In this document: positions 45,989 through 57,501 of the stretch, piece by piece
Layout of the letters: every line of letters begins with the position of its first letter
Position numbering within the stretch: the stretch's first letter is position 1
DNA from: Rotaria sordida
Lineage: Eukaryota; Rotifera; Eurotatoria; Philodinida; Philodinidae
Direction of reading: 5' to 3'
Length of the DNA stretch: 64,000 nucleotides
Assembly (NCBI GenBank): GCA_905250125.1
Contig: CAJNOL010000692.1
Coordinates: forward strand, 41,802 to 105,801
The notes under the pieces: model-generated
What the model saw: only the letters and a program-made list of their open reading frames with translations
Told to the model about the DNA's origin: nothing
The model's database searches: none
Translations under genes and position numbers: made by a program

Positions 45989-47563
45989 GTAAGCTACCTT
46001 TATAGATGATTTTCTAAGAGTAGATCTTTGCTCTGTCATACACACTCGCATAAAATATGCGTGTTATATGAGAAAGTTGGTCTAAGCTAACTTTTCTCAG
46101 CTTTGACCAAACTTAACGCTATCTGGAACTTAAGGATTTTAGACCATGCTCGTTCGTTTGTCTAGCGGGCACTTTTGTCCAAAATACTTGGAAATAGGTT
46201 TTCTAGAAAATCGTGGTGTTAGGACCAATGGTCGCGAAAGATTTTTTGTTTTGACAGCCTATAAGTATAGAGCAAACAGTTCTCTACAACATGAGATGTC
46301 TCCGAGCTCTCTACGACGTTTTTTGGCCGAGTTATATCAATTTTAGTGAAGGGCAAAAGCCATTTTTTCGTTTTTCCCAGGGAAATAACAGAAAAAAAAG
46401 GCTTTTGCCCTTTACTAAAATTGATATAACTCGGCCAAAAAACGTTGTAGAGAGCTCGGAGACATCTCATTTTGTAGAGAATTGTTTGCTCTATCCTTAT
46501 AGGTTGTGAAAACAAAAACCTTTCGCGATCATTGGTCCTAAAACCACGATTTTCTAGAAAACCTATTTCCGACTATTTTGGACAAAAGTGTTCGCTAGAC
46601 AAAAGAAAGAGCATGGTCTAAAACCCTTAAGTTCGAGATGGCATCAGAATCAGATGCATCCTTATCGAGTTAGTTTTTTCATGTAATATGCCTATTATTG
46701 ACAGACCACAGTCGAGTTAAAATAGAAAGTAGAAAGATTCAGAAAGACAACTTGTCAAAACTGAAGAATTTACTTGAATGTGTTACTTATTCAAAGAGAA
46801 TTCATCGGATGTAAAATTTCGAGTTTCTGACCAACTATTCTTATTTCTAGTTGAGTATTTTTTTGTAGGTCACATTTTGAATAAGAATATAGAAAAATAT
46901 TGACTCTAGATTCTGTTCAAATGTAGGTAACGGATTATGTTGAGATAGTAAAAGTTTGTATACGAACTTTATTAACTTCTGTTGCGCCAGAGAAGACTCA
47001 TACTAAAATAGCGTGAATTTTCTTCAGAAATTAAACGCTTGGTTTATTTGCTCATAGAACTAGAGTAAAGAAGTTTTTTTGAGAACTGAACAATATCATC
47101 TATAACCTAGAAATCGTTACGTTTCTAATAGAAATACTTCAAATTTTCCTTCTTAAAAAATCAAGTAGTAGCGCTTTTTTTTGAATGTGAGTGAGAATAG
47201 AATTCTATCAAGAATTGGTCATGCAAAATTTTTTATCCAATCGTGTCAATCTTTGGAAATTTCTAAGCATAAAAGTTAGTGCATCTGAGCAAAATCCATA
47301 ATTTATTCTATCAGCGAAATATTAATTTCGAAATCATCAACAATCAAAAAAACTAGCGACTAATTAGTGCAAGAGACAACATAATCTGACACTTGTTTAG
47401 AATCAAATCTTTTCTGTAATACAACTAAAGTTTCTCACTTTCTAACAGCAAATAAGCGGTCTAATATCGTAAGATATTGATAGATTGTTCGTTTTCACAT
47501 TGTCACACACATTACGTAGTACTGAGTTGCAATCCTAATCATCATTTTCACTTTTTACTGTAG
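45989..47563 (+). other. Intron with a large foldback element
   Basis: Carries the element at 46057-46694; the flanking intron halves join in the expected paralogous sequence (CGCATAAAAT | TATTATTGAC...). No gene. Confidence 0.6.
46057..46694. mobile_element. ~640-bp foldback with ~300-bp arms
   Basis: The arms are close reverse complements; for example ACTAAAATTGATATAACTCG occurs at 46417 and its complement at 46329. The loop is ~20 bp near 46375-46392. The ends pair imperfectly (GCGTGTTATATGAG against the complement of CATGTAATATGCC). The same peptide-like frame (MRCLRALY...) appears in both arms because they are mirror copies, so it is not a gene. Confidence 0.75.
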
Positions 47564-47647
47564 CCATTAAACATACTAAACTTGCATCAGAATCAAATCG
47601 GAGACACAGGAGCACAGTATTTGGCTGATGCGTTAAAAACCAACAAA
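47564..47647 (+). CDS. LRR exon (PLNILNLHQNQIGDTGAQ...)
   Basis: 28 codons after TACTGTAG and before GTAAGC; ends KTNK. A-like repeat closing the third trio; the initial T is P. Confidence 0.8.
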
Positions 47648-48629
47648 GTAAGCTAGTTTTCAGGTTTATTTCTCTAATATAACTAGAAAAATATTTTTTG
47701 CTATCTATTTAAACAAATATTTAAGAACTTGTTCAGGTGTTATTTTATTCAGTATCGCCTGTCATTAATAATGCGATAGAGTATTTGATTGAAGTAGGTT
47801 ATAGAAATAGTTGTTGTGATGATTTTTTCTGTGGTCGCTGATAATCAACGTAACTCTAAATATTTGAAAGCTGAGTTCAGAGAAGAGAAAAAAAGTTTGA
47901 TTTTCATCAAAATTTAGACTTATATGTGTTCTCTAGATTTTTGATTATGTTTAAATATAATTGAGGTCGTGATGACCAGTTTCTTGTTGTCGATTGAATT
48001 GAAACAGAAATTTTTATTTTAAATAAAAGAAAAATTGAGTCTAAATGTTCTTATAATCACTTATCTATATCAACAGTTCTTTCTTTGTATTTTACAGATT
48101 CTTATAAGCAAAACAATATACTAGAAATTTTCTCTTCAAAAACTTGTTCTGTTTATCAATTTTTCGATGAAAGTTGTTGTATTTTTATGCTGAAACTAAA
48201 CTAATTATTTAGAAATATTTTATTCCTGAGTGAAAGTTTTCGGTTAGATTAATTAAAATTTTCAGAATTAATTCAAATCTTCTTATTGATTTAATATAAT
48301 AATATTTTCATTTTTAAAGAATTAAACCAAAAAGAGTTGATATTGTCTACTGTTCTCTACTGAACAGATAAAATTTTCATTCATTAGAAAGTGATCGAAT
48401 AAAATAACAAACGAATGAATAAAAATATTTTCAGACAGAACAGTTTTTTTTCGTCATCGAAATATAAAGTAAATCGTCTAATTTCGTAGTTTTATTGAAT
48501 ATTCTAGTAGAATTTATATGAACTAGGAAAAATCATCACAAGAAATTAAACTTTCAAGTTAGTAAAATGCTCAACTAAAATCGGGGTTTGGGTCAGACGT
48601 AAGAGAAGATCCACACTCCGCACTTCACA

Positions 48630-48674
48630 CCGACAACCACAGCCACAGCCACAGCCACACCCACACCCACACCC
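48630..48674. repeat. CCACAG/CCACAC telomere-like repeat
   Basis: Four to five CAGCCA units followed by CACCCA units; the complement is (TGTGGC)n(TGTGGG)n. It abuts the truncated LRR exon exactly. Confidence 0.8.
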
Positions 48675-48725
48675 AACAAAATCAGAGATAATGGAGCACA
48701 AAATCTTGCCAATTCTGTGCTAAAA
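48675..48725 (+). pseudogene. LRR exon relic lacking its first ten codons
   Basis: Reads NKIRDNGAQNLANSVLK then a stop, with the first third of the exon and the acceptor replaced by CCACAC repeats and no donor after it. It cannot be a functional exon. Confidence 0.75.
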
Positions 48726-48980
48726 TAATACTTTTAATGTTTCCACGGCTCATTAATCTAGATAATTTATTTCAATCGTTAAAATAGAATATATGTTATG
48801 CGTATACAACGACCATGTCGTTAGAGATGTCAAGAGACAATTATAACATCCGGAAAAAAACCTTTCTATTCAGTTTAGTTCTTTATCATTTCTATTTATA
48901 ACCAATTAAAGCTAGGAAAAATGATGAAATTATTCTAATTGGTTTATTAGTCTTATGTAAATCATCGTTTTTACATATAG

Positions 48981-49064
48981 GTACTCACTCAACTGGGTCT
49001 TGGCGAGAATAAAATCACAGATAATGGAGCACAGTATTTAGCTGATGCACTTAAAACCAACAAA
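48981..49064 (+). CDS. LRR exon (VLTQLGLGENKITDNGAQ...)
   Basis: 28 codons after ACATATAG; donor GTAAAT. Ends KTNK. First of an exon pair (48981, 49930) duplicated as 50854, 51830. Confidence 0.8.
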
Positions 49065-49929
49065 GTAAATTACTTTTTCAGCTGATATATCAATTATATT
49101 AGATATTCAGTTTACTACAAGCATTTAGATTATTCATAATCAATAGTTGAATTCGAGTGTATCTTAAAAAAATTCTTGACACCAAGAATTTGAAGTTCGT
49201 TATCAATTATCTTCAAAATTCATTGAGAATATTTTAGAAATGATATTCGAATCAGATCGTATAATAAATATGGTCAAAGATTTCTATCGAATAATGTTTC
49301 TCTTCAAAGAAACATATTTAAATTTCTATCAACATACTTGTAACAAACATGTCTATCGTATTTTGTGTATTCAGAATCTAGTAGATGTTTTGTATGGAAA
49401 ACTAAGGAAATATATTTTCCATTTAAACAAATTCTTTTTCATTCTTTTTAAAACTGATGTATTGCTGATCAAAATCTAATAATCATCAATTCTGCGTTTT
49501 TCAAGTAGTGAGTTATATGTATCTGTAGTTAAATTTATGTTATTAACTTTTAATTAAATTTTAGGAATTATTCTATTCATTTTTAGCAATGAAAATGTTA
49601 AAAATTTAATTGAAAACCAGTTAGAAATGAGATTAGGGTTTGAAATCAAACTCTATCCAGAATCGATCACAGTGATTTTTTGAAGAGAATTAATTCTATT
49701 TCTATACAATTATATTAATTTATAGAAATTTCTACGATATATGGTAAGATCATCGATCTAAGTTGACAAGTGAAATATTAGTAATTGTTACAATTTCATA
49801 GTTTCATTTATCAGAAAAAAATATTTTTTTTACGAGACCATCTAAAATCAAAGAGCTTTATCACATGACTGAAGAATTTGGGCAATATTAGAATGCAGTT
49901 CTTATAATCCTTTTAATTTTTTCATATAG
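49065..49929 (+). other. Intron (865 nt)
   Basis: AT-rich. The 79-codon frame at 49240-49479 has no domain. No element. Confidence 0.5.
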
Positions 49930-50013
49930 ACATTAACCCATCTATATTTACATCAAAATCAAATCGGAGATAATGGAGCACAGAAATTAGCTGAAGCATT
50001 GAAAGTCAATAAA
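49930..50013 (+). CDS. LRR exon (TLTHLYLHQNQIGDNGAQ...)
   Basis: 28 codons after CATATAG and before GTAAGC; ends EALKVNK. Nearly the same as the 51830 exon. Confidence 0.85.
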
Positions 50014-50853
50014 GTAAGCTGATTTTCTAAGTTATAGATCTTCACTCTGTCACAAATAGTCGCATAAAACTTTGTTGTCAAAATTGAGAAATTGATAAGA
50101 ATATGCTAATTACTCATTTAGAATTCAAATAATGCTATGTTCTAATTCTCAAACAAATTATCTCAAATTCAATCGAGAATTTTAAATTATATTTTTAAGT
50201 TTTAACAAAGTTGAATCCTAATTTTTTCGATCATTGATTCTTCTTAAATATGAGAAATGTGTTGTTTCATTTTATGATAGAAAATATTTGTACAATAATG
50301 AATATCAAGTCAAAATAATAAATAAACTTTTAATTAGAAATCTGAAAACTAAAATATTTTCGACTTTTTTTGAATTAGCTGTTTTTTTCCCTGATTTTTC
50401 GTACAAAAGTATCGAACATATGTAAACATATTTATACAAAGAAATTTTCGCTACATCCAAATTGTAATTACATAATTTATTCTTGAGAGTTTTATATGTA
50501 TCTTTAGGTAAGCTTTGATAATTGTGTCGGAATTATTTTCAGCATTGAAAAAATTAATAACATCTAAATTGTACAAAGGAAATATCATTAATATTTTTTT
50601 CTCATGGTTTATTTTAATATTCGAAAAATTTACTATTGAGTCTATCATTAACCAGAGAATTCATAGATAACAAGTGTTAAAGAACGTATTACCTAACTTT
50701 TTTTCCAAAAATTATGGATTAAGTTTCATTTACTTTTAGAATACAAAAGAAGTGTTTTTATATATAGCGATAGATTAAGTGTTATCACATATTAAAAGTA
50801 ATTAGAGAGTCTTGATATGCAGATTTCATATTCTTCTTAACTTTTCATCATAG
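50014..50853 (+). other. Intron (840 nt)
   Basis: AT-rich; nothing recognised. Confidence 0.5.
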
Positions 50854-50937
50854 ACGCTGACGTACCTTCATCTTGCTAATAATAAAATCGGAGATAATGG
50901 AGCGCAACAGTTGGGTGACGCACTTAAAACAAACAAG
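50854..50937 (+). CDS. LRR exon (TLTYLHLANNKIGDNGAQ...)
   Basis: 28 codons after CATCATAG; donor GTACGT. Ends KTNK. Partner of the 48981 exon in the pair duplication. Confidence 0.85.
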
Positions 50938-51829
50938 GTACGTTACTCTTTTAGCTAATAAGTGTAGTGTAGATGATAACTTTGTCACAACATCATATAC
51001 ATAACATTGTTAATAGTTGAATTTGAGACTATTGTATGAAAAATCTTGCGACTAAGTTGTCAAGATCTTGCGTTCTTTTACAATTGGATAATTAGTATGA
51101 GTATTTTATACAAAATGCATTTATTCAGACTTTGAATATTTCGTAAATATAGAATATCATCTATATAATTCAGAATGATGTGTTTCTAAGAATTGTATTT
51201 TCCATATATTTTGCGTATCAAGAATACAATAGGAGTTTTGAGCTCAATAATATTAGGCTTTATTGTATCTTTTTGTTCTATATACAGCATAAATATATTT
51301 TATGAAATTTTTCTATACAATATGAACAATAGATGAGTTGTTGTTTCATATTCTAATTATTGTGTGTTATTATGTATTAATAATATAATCTGAAGTAAGT
51401 TTGCGGATAATATTTGTCTTCTTCTGATAGTAATTTATTTTTGTTTGTAATCATATTTATTTTAAGTAATGAGAACATTAATCAAATAGAATTTGTTTCA
51501 TTTCCTGAGAATTGGATGAAGTTTTAATTGATCAAGAGAAATATTTCTGTCTGTCACCAATCAGATCAATCTTTAGAAAAAAAATCTAGAATTTTTTAGG
51601 GTTAGCTTATCCATCCAAGTTGACGAATAAAATATTAATAAGAGTTTCAATTTCATGATATAATTTATTAGAAAAATATGCTTTTACGAGATCATCTACA
51701 ATGAGAGAACTCTTCTCTAATTAATGTCCTATCTCATACAGACAATTGACTGTGCTTTTTTCATATAATTAAAAACTTTGAGGAGCGTTATAATGCAAAT
51801 CTCATTATATCTTTAACTTTTTGATATAC
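50938..51829 (+). other. Intron ending in a destroyed acceptor
   Basis: AT-rich with shared intron motifs (CTTTGAATATTTCGTAAATATAG near 51130). The 3' end reads GATATAC instead of GATATAG. Confidence 0.6.
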
Positions 51830-51913
51830 GTCCTAACTCATTTATATTTAAGCCAAAATCAAATCGGAGATAATGGAGCACAGCAATTAGCCGAAGCACT
51901 AAAAGTCAATAAA
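51830..51913 (+). pseudogene. LRR exon with destroyed splice acceptor (VLTHLYLSQNQIGDNGAQ...)
   Basis: All 28 codons are open and the donor GTAAGC is good, but AG before the exon is AC and ACACTA has become GTCCTA. No alternative AG lies in the preceding ~30 nt. Skipping would keep the reading frame. Confidence 0.75.
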
Positions 51914-54242
51914 GTAAGCTACTTTTTTTAAGTTCTGCTGTTCACATTATGAAATACACTTGCATAAAATAGTTGATAATCAACAGCTGAATCCCAGCAT
52001 ACTGTAGAATGATCATTGAGACTATCCAGATAGTTAAGAATTGTGTGACAACAGATTTGTATTACTATAAATTTCAGCTGGAAATTAAAAAAAAATGAAT
52101 TTTTAATTTTCTTTCTTTGTCGATATCTCCGTAGTAGAAGAAAATAAATTGAACGTTAAGTGTTTTCATTCGTTTTCATACGAATGAATTGTACTTTCTT
52201 ATAATCATCAGTCGAATATCTAAGGCTATATGCTTTTCATCTGACCATATTTAGGTTTTTATCTTTTTATAAATTTCAGTTCAAAATTAGAAAATAATCG
52301 ATTTTTCTCCTCAATAGTGTCAATATTTCATAAAAGAAATGATTTCGTGTGAGTGACGTCATAATCCCGTTACACCGGGTATCTACATTCCCACCTCAAT
52401 ACTCAGTAGGGTATTCAACTAAAGTGAATGCATGTCTATCCAATGGGAAGCTGTTTCTGGAGTAACCACTTTATATCTTTCAGTATTACATTACACATTC
52501 ATACCACAAGCAAATTCGATATCCATTGGTGTATTACCTTATGGGTACTGACATCGGTTATCTGAATCGATAGCTATATATTCTATAAGTTGAGATTTTT
52601 GAGTGAATTTGGTATATTAATTTAAGAATAATGATAGAGATCATCTCAATGGATAACTATATATTCTAAAAGTTGAAGAATTTTGCCTTGTGTTGGTGTA
52701 ATATCCTAAGAATAATGACTTTGTGCATCTCAACACATGACATGATATTTTGACCATATGTCGTGACGTCCTCACTTTGCACTGTGCTCAGCAGTCTCGA
52801 TTCGTATTACTGTCGCTTTGCAGCATAGCCTCTGATCTCGACCTTCTGGCAACCGTAGTTGTCGCTTTCCCATTTGGTCTCGATCTCATAGCATCCTCAC
52901 TTGTTGCGATGCCTTCTAGTCTCGATTTTGTGCCATCCTTACCTGTCGCTATTCCCATTAGTCTTGATTTCGTGACACTCTCCTCTCTAATCTATACGCT
53001 GAGGTTTACATTATGCGATTTCTCCCCTCACGTGTTCGTACAGCAGCTGCCTGCTGTTTAAGTTCGAACAGCTTCGATGAATAGTTTTTCGTATATACGT
53101 TCTTTTACGAATCTGCAGAGAGTTTCCTTTCAAAAGATGTTACTGGAAAAGATTTGAATTTGACAAGTCGCAGTCTGTATCTAAGTATTTGAGAAAATTC
53201 TGTAAATTAATCAGGCAAGCATAATTTTTGGGATTGGTCATGGTTAAAGATATATAGTTTATTTAATGGGGTAATGATGTCGTTACACTAAATCCACTCA
53301 AATTTCTCAATTCTAAGAATATATAGTTCATTTTTTACTTGATTACTCTACAGGATATCCTGACGTCTAGCTCTCAATACCCAATGTAATGGTATTATGA
53401 TATCTATATTTCGTGTGATATAAATTCTCGCTGATTTTAATATTAAAAAATTCTAATTCTATTTTCAATTTGAGTTAAAAACTATTTCAACGTTATAAAT
53501 CATATTCATCTGCAATAATTCATTTTTCTCATCTAAATATTTTGATTGAACTTTGATTTATTTCTTGTCTTTTGATTTTTTTTTATCTCAAATTTCTTGA
53601 CATGGCCGTTTTACTTATTAAAGGTGTCATAGGAATTTCGGTTGGAATAGTATGAGTGTTCTTAACATTTTCCTTTTAATATCATAATGAAAAATATTTT
53701 TTTATCACTAGTAAATTATTTTGACAATTATCTAATTCATTGCAAGAAATGTAAAAGTTAATAATTTGAACTTCTGTCTTTTGTTTAGAGTTAGGTTAGA
53801 TTTTAATTGAAAATCTATGAGAATAGTTAAGAATAGAAGTATGGTTTTAGAATAAAATTCTATAAAAAATTGATCACATTCATTCTTATGGCAAATCGAT
53901 AATTTTTTTTCTGTCCAATTGTATTAATACGAAGGAAACTCTTTGACATAGAGATAACACATTCGATCGTGTCTCACTAAGAAATATTATTAATATTTTC
54001 AATTTTAAGAAAATATTTTACCCCAGAACATTTCTTTTGAGACTATCTACGATAGTAGAGCTCACTGATAATTTGAACAAATTAACATATAACTTAATAG
54101 TTGTCGGAACTCAAATTCTCTGTGTAATACACTTAAAACTTCTTCTCACTTCCAACATCCGAGAAGTGTTCTGATAAGATACAGATAGATATTAAACAAC
54201 ATTGTCTTGCAACTTCAGTAACTTCTTCACTTTTTTCTATAG
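51914..54242 (+). other. Intron carrying a ~1-kb insertion
   Basis: Holds the element at about 52357-53403. The flanks are ordinary LRR-intron DNA. No gene. Confidence 0.55.
52357..53403. mobile_element. Probable ~1.05-kb inverted-end element with internal 42-bp repeats
   Basis: The ends pair as CATAATCCCGTTACACCGGG (left) and the complement of CCCAATGTAATGGTATTATG (right). Inside, 52837-52975 contains three 42-bp tandem units of form CTCGATNTNNTNGCATCCTNA then TTGTCGC; a 103-codon frame (52750-53061) is just this repeat read through. Two related segments around TATATATTCTA(T/A)AAGTTGA occur at 52572 and 52664. Boundaries and target duplication unsure. Confidence 0.5.
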
Positions 54243-54326
54243 ACACTAAAAGAACTGTACTTGCATAATAATCAAATCGGAGACCAAGGAGCACAACGTT
54301 TGGGAGATGCGCTAAAAACTAACCAA
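54243..54326 (+). CDS. LRR exon (TLKELYLHNNQIGDQGAQ...)
   Basis: 28 codons after TCTATAG and before GTAAGC; ends KTNQ. B-type repeat, closest to 26768. Confidence 0.85.
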
Positions 54327-55299
54327 GTAAGCTAATATGCCAGCTAATTTCGCTAGTAAAGATATTCACTGACTCGCAAAATCTTACGTAATTTAGCTTT
54401 TGCATATGGGATTTATTTGCAATATTGAAAAAGTTTATTAGTCAAATCTTTTTCAATTATCAAGAATTAGGCAAAATTTTTTTTTTAGTTGTAAACTCGT
54501 GAGAATAATTATGTGTGACACTAAGATTTTGGAATAGAGTTCCATTAAGAATTATTCACACTCGTTTTTCAAACGAATTATTAATTTTTCTACTAGATCG
54601 CATTAATATGAAGAAAATTCTAGGACATAAAGGTCGCGGGGATTCGATCAAATTTCACCAAGAAATATTACTAAGACTTCCCATTTTTAATGTTTGTTTT
54701 ATAAGCAAAATATTTCTTTTGAGATCATCTACGATCATAGAACTTGTTGCTAATTAGAGCAAATGAGTACATAGTCTGATAGCTGTAATAGCTAAAGTCC
54801 TCTGTTTAATACTCGTAAAGTTCTTACTCCCTTTCTAACACCAAAGAAATCGTCTAATAGTTATATGCGTTACAATTGCTAGTGTGCTATCGCATAACTA
54901 TAGACTTTATATGAGTCAGTTCACATAAGCTACGACTGATTTTGGTCAATTAAACGTTTCAAAACATTTGATTGCGCCTTGAGATAGTCCTAAGCTTTAC
55001 AGTGCTTGAAAAGAAAGTTTGAACTTCATCTCGTCCATTACATGAATGCAAAAAACTTAAAATATTTCACGAAAAATTGTTGAAAATGTCCATAGAACTC
55101 GGTAGAAAGGTCTTCCATAAAAAGAATTACTTTGGTATGCTGCCTAAAAACATATGTTCTACAAGATGAGATAGATATCATGCAAATCTAGATCTATGAT
55201 TGAGCAGCCTCCTATGACAATGAATCGTGGCTTATGCGCGGACTGACTCATATAACTTTAGTTTACACTTCCTATCATTGTTTTCACTTTTAACTATAG
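54327..55299 (+). other. Intron with a small TA-flanked element
   Basis: Contains the element at 54910-55252. No gene. Confidence 0.55.
54910..55252. mobile_element. ~345-bp MITE with TATGAGTCAG ends
   Basis: The left end TATGAGTCAGTTCACATAAG and the right CGCGGACTGACTCATA are inverted; outer TA is present on both sides, fitting a Tc1/mariner-type target. Subterminal CATAAGCTACGA pairs with TCGTGGCTTATG. No frame. Confidence 0.65.
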
Positions 55300-55383
55300 G
55301 TACTAACTACACTCCACTTGTATCAGAATCAAATCGGAGATAGTGGGGCACAACATCTAGCAGATGGGCTAAAAGTCAATAAA
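55300..55383 (+). CDS. LRR exon (VLTTLHLYQNQIGDSGAQ...)
   Basis: 28 codons after ACTATAG and before GTAAGC; ends GLKVNK. First exon of the 3' module that is repeated at 60527. Confidence 0.85.
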
Positions 55384-56614
55384 GTAAGCTATCTTTTCTA
55401 CTGATTTCATTAGTACAGATCTTCACTCTATCACAAACAATTCATATAAAATTGTTGATAATCAACAATCGAATCCGAACATATACAGTATAGAAGTACT
55501 CTGAGAATGATCTGTAAACATCTCGTCTTGTCAATGTTGAATAATTCATAAGAATGCTCTACTTTTTTTCAAATATATTCTAAAAGAAACAAACCAAGTT
55601 AGATGTATTTTTGAATGATATTTCAAAAAAATCGATTAAGATCATATAATAAATTCAAATAAACTTGATATTTTTTATCCACAGATTACAATTAGATGTT
55701 ACTTTATCAATATAGTGGATAATTAATTGCATATTGTTTATACAGACCAGCCTTATATGTCGTAGAAAATTTGTCTTACTACGAATTTTAACTTCAAATT
55801 AAAAAATAACATTTGTTTTTTTTTTTGAGTTTTTATAGTGAATATCTCGTTAGTAGAAAATTTTTCATCTGATTCAATCAAATAGAGTTCGAATATTTGT
55901 AATTTGACATTTCAGTTTCAAATTAAACATTTTTCATTTTCGACTCGACAACAGAAGAATAATGATTTGTTCCGATTTCAATTGATAGTAACAGAAGAAC
56001 AAGAACATGTTCATTTATTATGTTTATTCTATGAGATTGTTTCATTTTATTTCAATTGCAGTTCGTGAACAAAAAATAAAAATAAAATTTTCATTAAAAA
56101 TATTAAAAACGACGATTTTTTCTCGTATTTGATGTTGATATTTCACGATCATGAGAATATTTGCATATGAAATTTCACTCTAACATAAATCATGGAATTT
56201 GCACATTGGATAGAGCTCACCAAATTCAAACTTACCAATCATACTTCTAAATTCCATTCTAGACGGAATTTTATTTGGTAAAATAAATCAGTTTTATATC
56301 TTTTGAAGTTTGAGCTGTACATCGTCTAGAAAAAGATTATGAACAATCCTGTACATTTTCACGTTGAAAATCTCTCATCGACAGTCAAATCATCGATGAA
56401 TTTTAAAACTTCATTTAATCTAATATTTATTTCATTCTTGAGCGAAATTAAACAGTTTTAATACTCTTAGATTGATCTGTCTATTTCTCTGAACTGTATT
56501 TTTTTAAAATTTATATCTGGTTATATTTGATATTGTCGAGCAAAAGACTTGAGATTTTGTTCTTTTTCATTTAAACTAGCTTTCTGCATCATTCATCAGA
56601 AAATCTCATGAAAG

Positions 56615-57501
56615 GAGAATACATCCTATTCCGCGATGTTGAACATTGCGGCATCGATTCCGCCCCCGGAATTAATTCCACCGATTCCGGAACCGGATCA
56701 ACCCCACTTACAATCAATTCCGGAATTTCTCGCATCAATTCCGGAATTAATCGGACCGATTCCGGAATTACCCGGCTAGATTCCGGAATTGCTCACTGGC
56801 ATTCCTTCTAGCCCTCACCCTCAACATTGGCTATTGTGCTTAGAACAAGCGAGCGATTCCCCTGAGGAATTTCCGGAATTGAATTGATACGGAATCAGTA
56901 GGAATTCCACGGAATTCCGCGGAAATCAGGAATTGGAAGAAGCGACTCCGGATCCGGAATTGCAAGCAATGATTCCGGATCCGGAATCCCTAACTAGCAT
57001 TACTTCTTGCCCTCACCCACACATTGGCTATTGTCCTTAGAACAAGCGAGCGATTCCGCAGAGGAATTCCCGGAATTGAATTGGCACGGAATCAGTAGGA
57101 ATTCCTGAATTAGAAGAAGCGACTCCGGATCCGGAATTGCAAGCAACGATTCCGGATCCGGAATCCCTAACTAGCATTACTTCTTGCCCTCACCCACACA
57201 TTGGTTATTGTCCTTAGAACAAGCGAGCGATTCCGCAGAGGAATTCCCGGAANNNNNNNNNNCCTCTGCGGAATCGCTCGCTTGTTCTAAGGACAATAGC
57301 CAATGTGTGGGTGAGGGCAAGAAGGAATGCTAGTTAGGGATTCCGGATCCGGATTTGGGAGCATGCGGTTCCGGAATTGTGGGAATCGATTCCGGAATCG
57401 ATTGAAGTTGTGGTTGGATGCAGTTCCGGAATCGGCGGATTCAATTCCGGGCGCGGAATCGATTGCACTATGTTGAACATCGCGGAATAGGATGACTGCT
57501 C
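56615..57501. mobile_element. ~0.9-kb foldback of TTCCGGAA repeats with 8-bp target duplication
   Basis: The ends GAGAATACATCCTATTCCGC and, complemented, GAGCAGTCATCCTATTCCGC are flanked by exact CATGAAAG (56607-56614, 57502-57509). The arms are mirror copies filled with ATTCCGGAATT; the left arm contains a tandemly repeated ~175-bp unit including CCCTCACCCACACATTGGCT. A 10-N gap sits at 57253-57262, near the fold. The paralogous intron has the empty site ATGAGAAT at about 63264. No transposase. Confidence 0.8.
57253..57262. other. Assembly gap (10 N)
   Basis: Ten N within the palindrome, at the likely turn, so arm lengths may be mis-assembled. Confidence 0.98.

Larger units (their letters stand above)
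47648..48980 (+). other. Intron containing an LRR relic beside CCACAC repeats
   Basis: AT-rich up to ~48560; then the CCACA-type simple repeat at 48630-48674 and the exon relic at 48675-48725. Nothing else recognised. Confidence 0.55.

Noticed and set aside
46146..46515. Three similar frames (MRCLRALY... and its mirror) taken as a small gene family
   Set aside because: They lie in the two complementary arms of one foldback element, so the similarity is structural.
52750..53061. 103-codon frame with repeated hydrophobic segments
   Set aside because: The repeats come from 42-bp tandem DNA units inside an inserted element; the unit length being a multiple of three explains the open frame.
56608..56811. 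67-codon frame rich in NSGI repeats
   Set aside because: Translation of ATTCCGGAATT repeats of the foldback element, beginning in the target duplication.
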